Below are positions 5,671-6,438 of a stretch of DNA of 6,438 nucleotides, piece by piece. Made by a program: the position numbers and the translations under genes. Below the pieces are notes generated by a model. The model made no database searches, was not told where the DNA came from, and saw only the letters and a program-made list of their open reading frames with translations. How positions within the stretch are numbered: the first letter of the stretch is position 1; each line of letters starts with the position of its first letter. The stretch is from an uncultured Holophagaceae bacterium. Its GTDB lineage: Bacteria > Acidobacteriota > Holophagae > Holophagales > Holophagaceae. The stretch covers positions 1-6,438 of the forward strand of contig CAIXHJ010000072.1 of the NCBI GenBank assembly GCA_903919165.1, given 5' to 3'.

Positions 5671-6233
5671 CAGTTGATGCCTTCCAGTAGCTGGGTGAGG
5701 AAGCTCTCGGCGAAGTCGTCGGCCAGGCTTTCGATGACTTCCAATTCGCGGCTATCGAAGCTGGCGAAGTTCTGATCCACCCGGTACTGGTTCGAGAAGG
5801 TCAGGCCCCGGCGGGAAAGCACTACCACGCCCGTCTGTCCATCCAGCAGTTCCACGCTGGCCACCACGACCACTTCCACTCGGGAGGCTGAACCGACACT
5901 GGCCTGGGTCTTGTTGTTGCCGAGGGTGAGCCCCAGGGGGCGCGACCTGTATTCTTCCAGAGTGCCCTGCAGCACCCAGCGGGAGGGCTCGCCCTGGGCC
6001 ACCAGCCGCCAGGGGCTGGCCGCGACCACGCGGTTCTCGAGGGCCTTGGTGAAACGATCCTCCAGCCCCAGCCGCGGCGTCAGGTTGCGGAACCGGGCAA
6101 GGCGGATCGTTTCCCCCTGTTTGGCCCAAGCCGCAGTCCGCTGCTGCCGGTCCAGACGGTGGTACCCGCAGCCCGAAATGAGTAGGAGACAGGAGGCGAG
6201 CAGGAAGGAGGTTCCCAGCCGTGTTGGGTTCAT
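5670..6233 (-). CDS. lptE: LPS-assembly lipoprotein LptE
   Basis: LptE is the outer-membrane lipoprotein that plugs the LptD barrel and helps insert lipopolysaccharide into the outer leaflet. The 187-residue product begins with a lipoprotein signal peptide: Arg5, a hydrophobic core (10-19) and the lipobox ISGC with Cys22 as the predicted lipidated residue. GCGYH directly follows the LptE pattern. RFRNLTPRLGLEDRFTKAL (47-65) matches the family's N-x-T...L...L-T-x-A-L block. WVLQGTLEEY (86-95) and the later valine-rich beta strands fit the alpha/beta fold. Its ATG overlaps the hpt stop as ATGA and no Shine-Dalgarno sequence precedes it, so it probably depends on ribosomes finishing hpt. It is the strongest evidence in the window for a diderm cell envelope. 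An unrelated lipoprotein is possible, but the holA neighbour argues for LptE. Confidence 0.88.
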   Translation of the reverse strand: MNPTRLGTSFLLASCLLLISGCGYHRLDRQQRTAAWAKQGETIRLARFRNLTPRLGLEDRFTKALENRVVAASPWRLVAQGEPSRWVLQGTLEEYRSRPLGLTLGNNKTQASVGSASRVEVVVVASVELLDGQTGVVVLSRRGLTFSNQYRVDQNFASFDSRELEVIESLADDFAESFLTQLLEGIN

Positions 6234-6438
6234 GGGTGGTATACACCGACGTAGGGGAGGTTGCGGAGTTTGCCCTCGAGATCAAGACCGTAGCCGACGA
6301 CGAAATGATCCTCGATGGTGAAACCCACGTAATCCACTGAGACCTTGACCTTGCGGCGGCTGGGCTTGTCCAGAAGGGTGCAGATCTTCAGGCTCAAGGG
6401 TTCGCGGTCCCTGAGCAGGTTGGACACCTTGAACAGGG
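6230..6438 (-). CDS. hpt: Hypoxanthine phosphoribosyltransferase, C-terminal part (cut by window edge)
   Basis: This purine-salvage enzyme joins hypoxanthine or guanine to phosphoribosyl pyrophosphate, giving IMP or GMP. Only the last 68 codons are present; the frame stays open to the window edge, so the start lies outside. Seen: LKICTLLDKPSRRKV, DYVGFTIEDHFVVGYGLD and LRNLPYVGVY, which together are the family's C-terminal base-binding region (Lys before the DYVGF motif, the hydrophobic strand, then the GYGLD and RNLPYVG blocks). The PRPP-binding motif would be upstream and cannot be seen. The TGA is shared with the lptE ATG as ATGA, so this gene heads or belongs to the hpt-lptE-holA transcript. 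A frameshift or truncation is not indicated in the visible part. Confidence 0.93.
   Translation of the reverse strand, partial: LFKVSNLLRDREPLSLKICTLLDKPSRRKVKVSVDYVGFTIEDHFVVGYGLDLEGKLRNLPYVGVYHP

Noticed and set aside
1..6438. Mobile element, CRISPR array, phage or defence system
   Set aside because: No transposase, integrase, terminal repeats, spaced direct repeats, or nuclease/helicase genes are present; all long genes belong to known housekeeping families.

Overview
The window is 6.4 kb of compact housekeeping chromosome from a GC-rich (roughly 60 %), motile, Gram-negative-type (diderm) bacterium. The diderm call rests on an LptE-type outer-membrane lipoprotein. Motility rests on a FlgM anti-sigma-28 factor with a sigma-28-like promoter. 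The folate-dependent TrmFO argues against a typical gammaproteobacterium. A two-subunit class I (iron-sulfur) fumarase is also present. This mix would suit an Acidobacteriota (Holophagae-like) or deltaproteobacterial-grade genome, but that is inference and the taxonomy is uncertain.

Layout: positions 1-186 hold the 3' end of an unrecognised plus-strand reading frame, followed after 23 bases by trmFO (210-1556, +). Everything to the right is on the minus strand. In transcription order this is hpt (3' part only, cut by the window edge), lptE, holA, fumarase alpha, fumarase beta, prmC and flgM. trmFO and flgM converge with 60 bases between their stop codons.

The minus-strand genes fall into three groups. 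hpt-lptE-holA are chained by overlapping stop and start codons (an ATGA and a TGATG junction), so they are almost certainly one transcript with coupled translation. The fumarase alpha and beta genes follow an 81-base gap that contains a possible promoter covered by two dyads. They are nearly fused end to start and probably share a transcript with prmC, which begins 38 bases later. flgM has its own promoter: a perfect GCCGATAA -10 box with a 6/8 match to the -35 box at the correct 11-base spacing. This implies that FlgM is made under the sigma factor it inhibits.

The gene products serve separate tasks: tRNA m5U54 methylation, release-factor methylation, fumarate/malate interconversion, replication clamp loading, LPS assembly, purine salvage and flagellar gene timing. 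I see no mobile element, CRISPR array, RNA gene, phage gene or defence system, and nothing that looks like an undescribed system. The points most worth a second look are the flgM promoter, the regulatory-looking gap before the fumarase genes, and the unidentified frame before trmFO.
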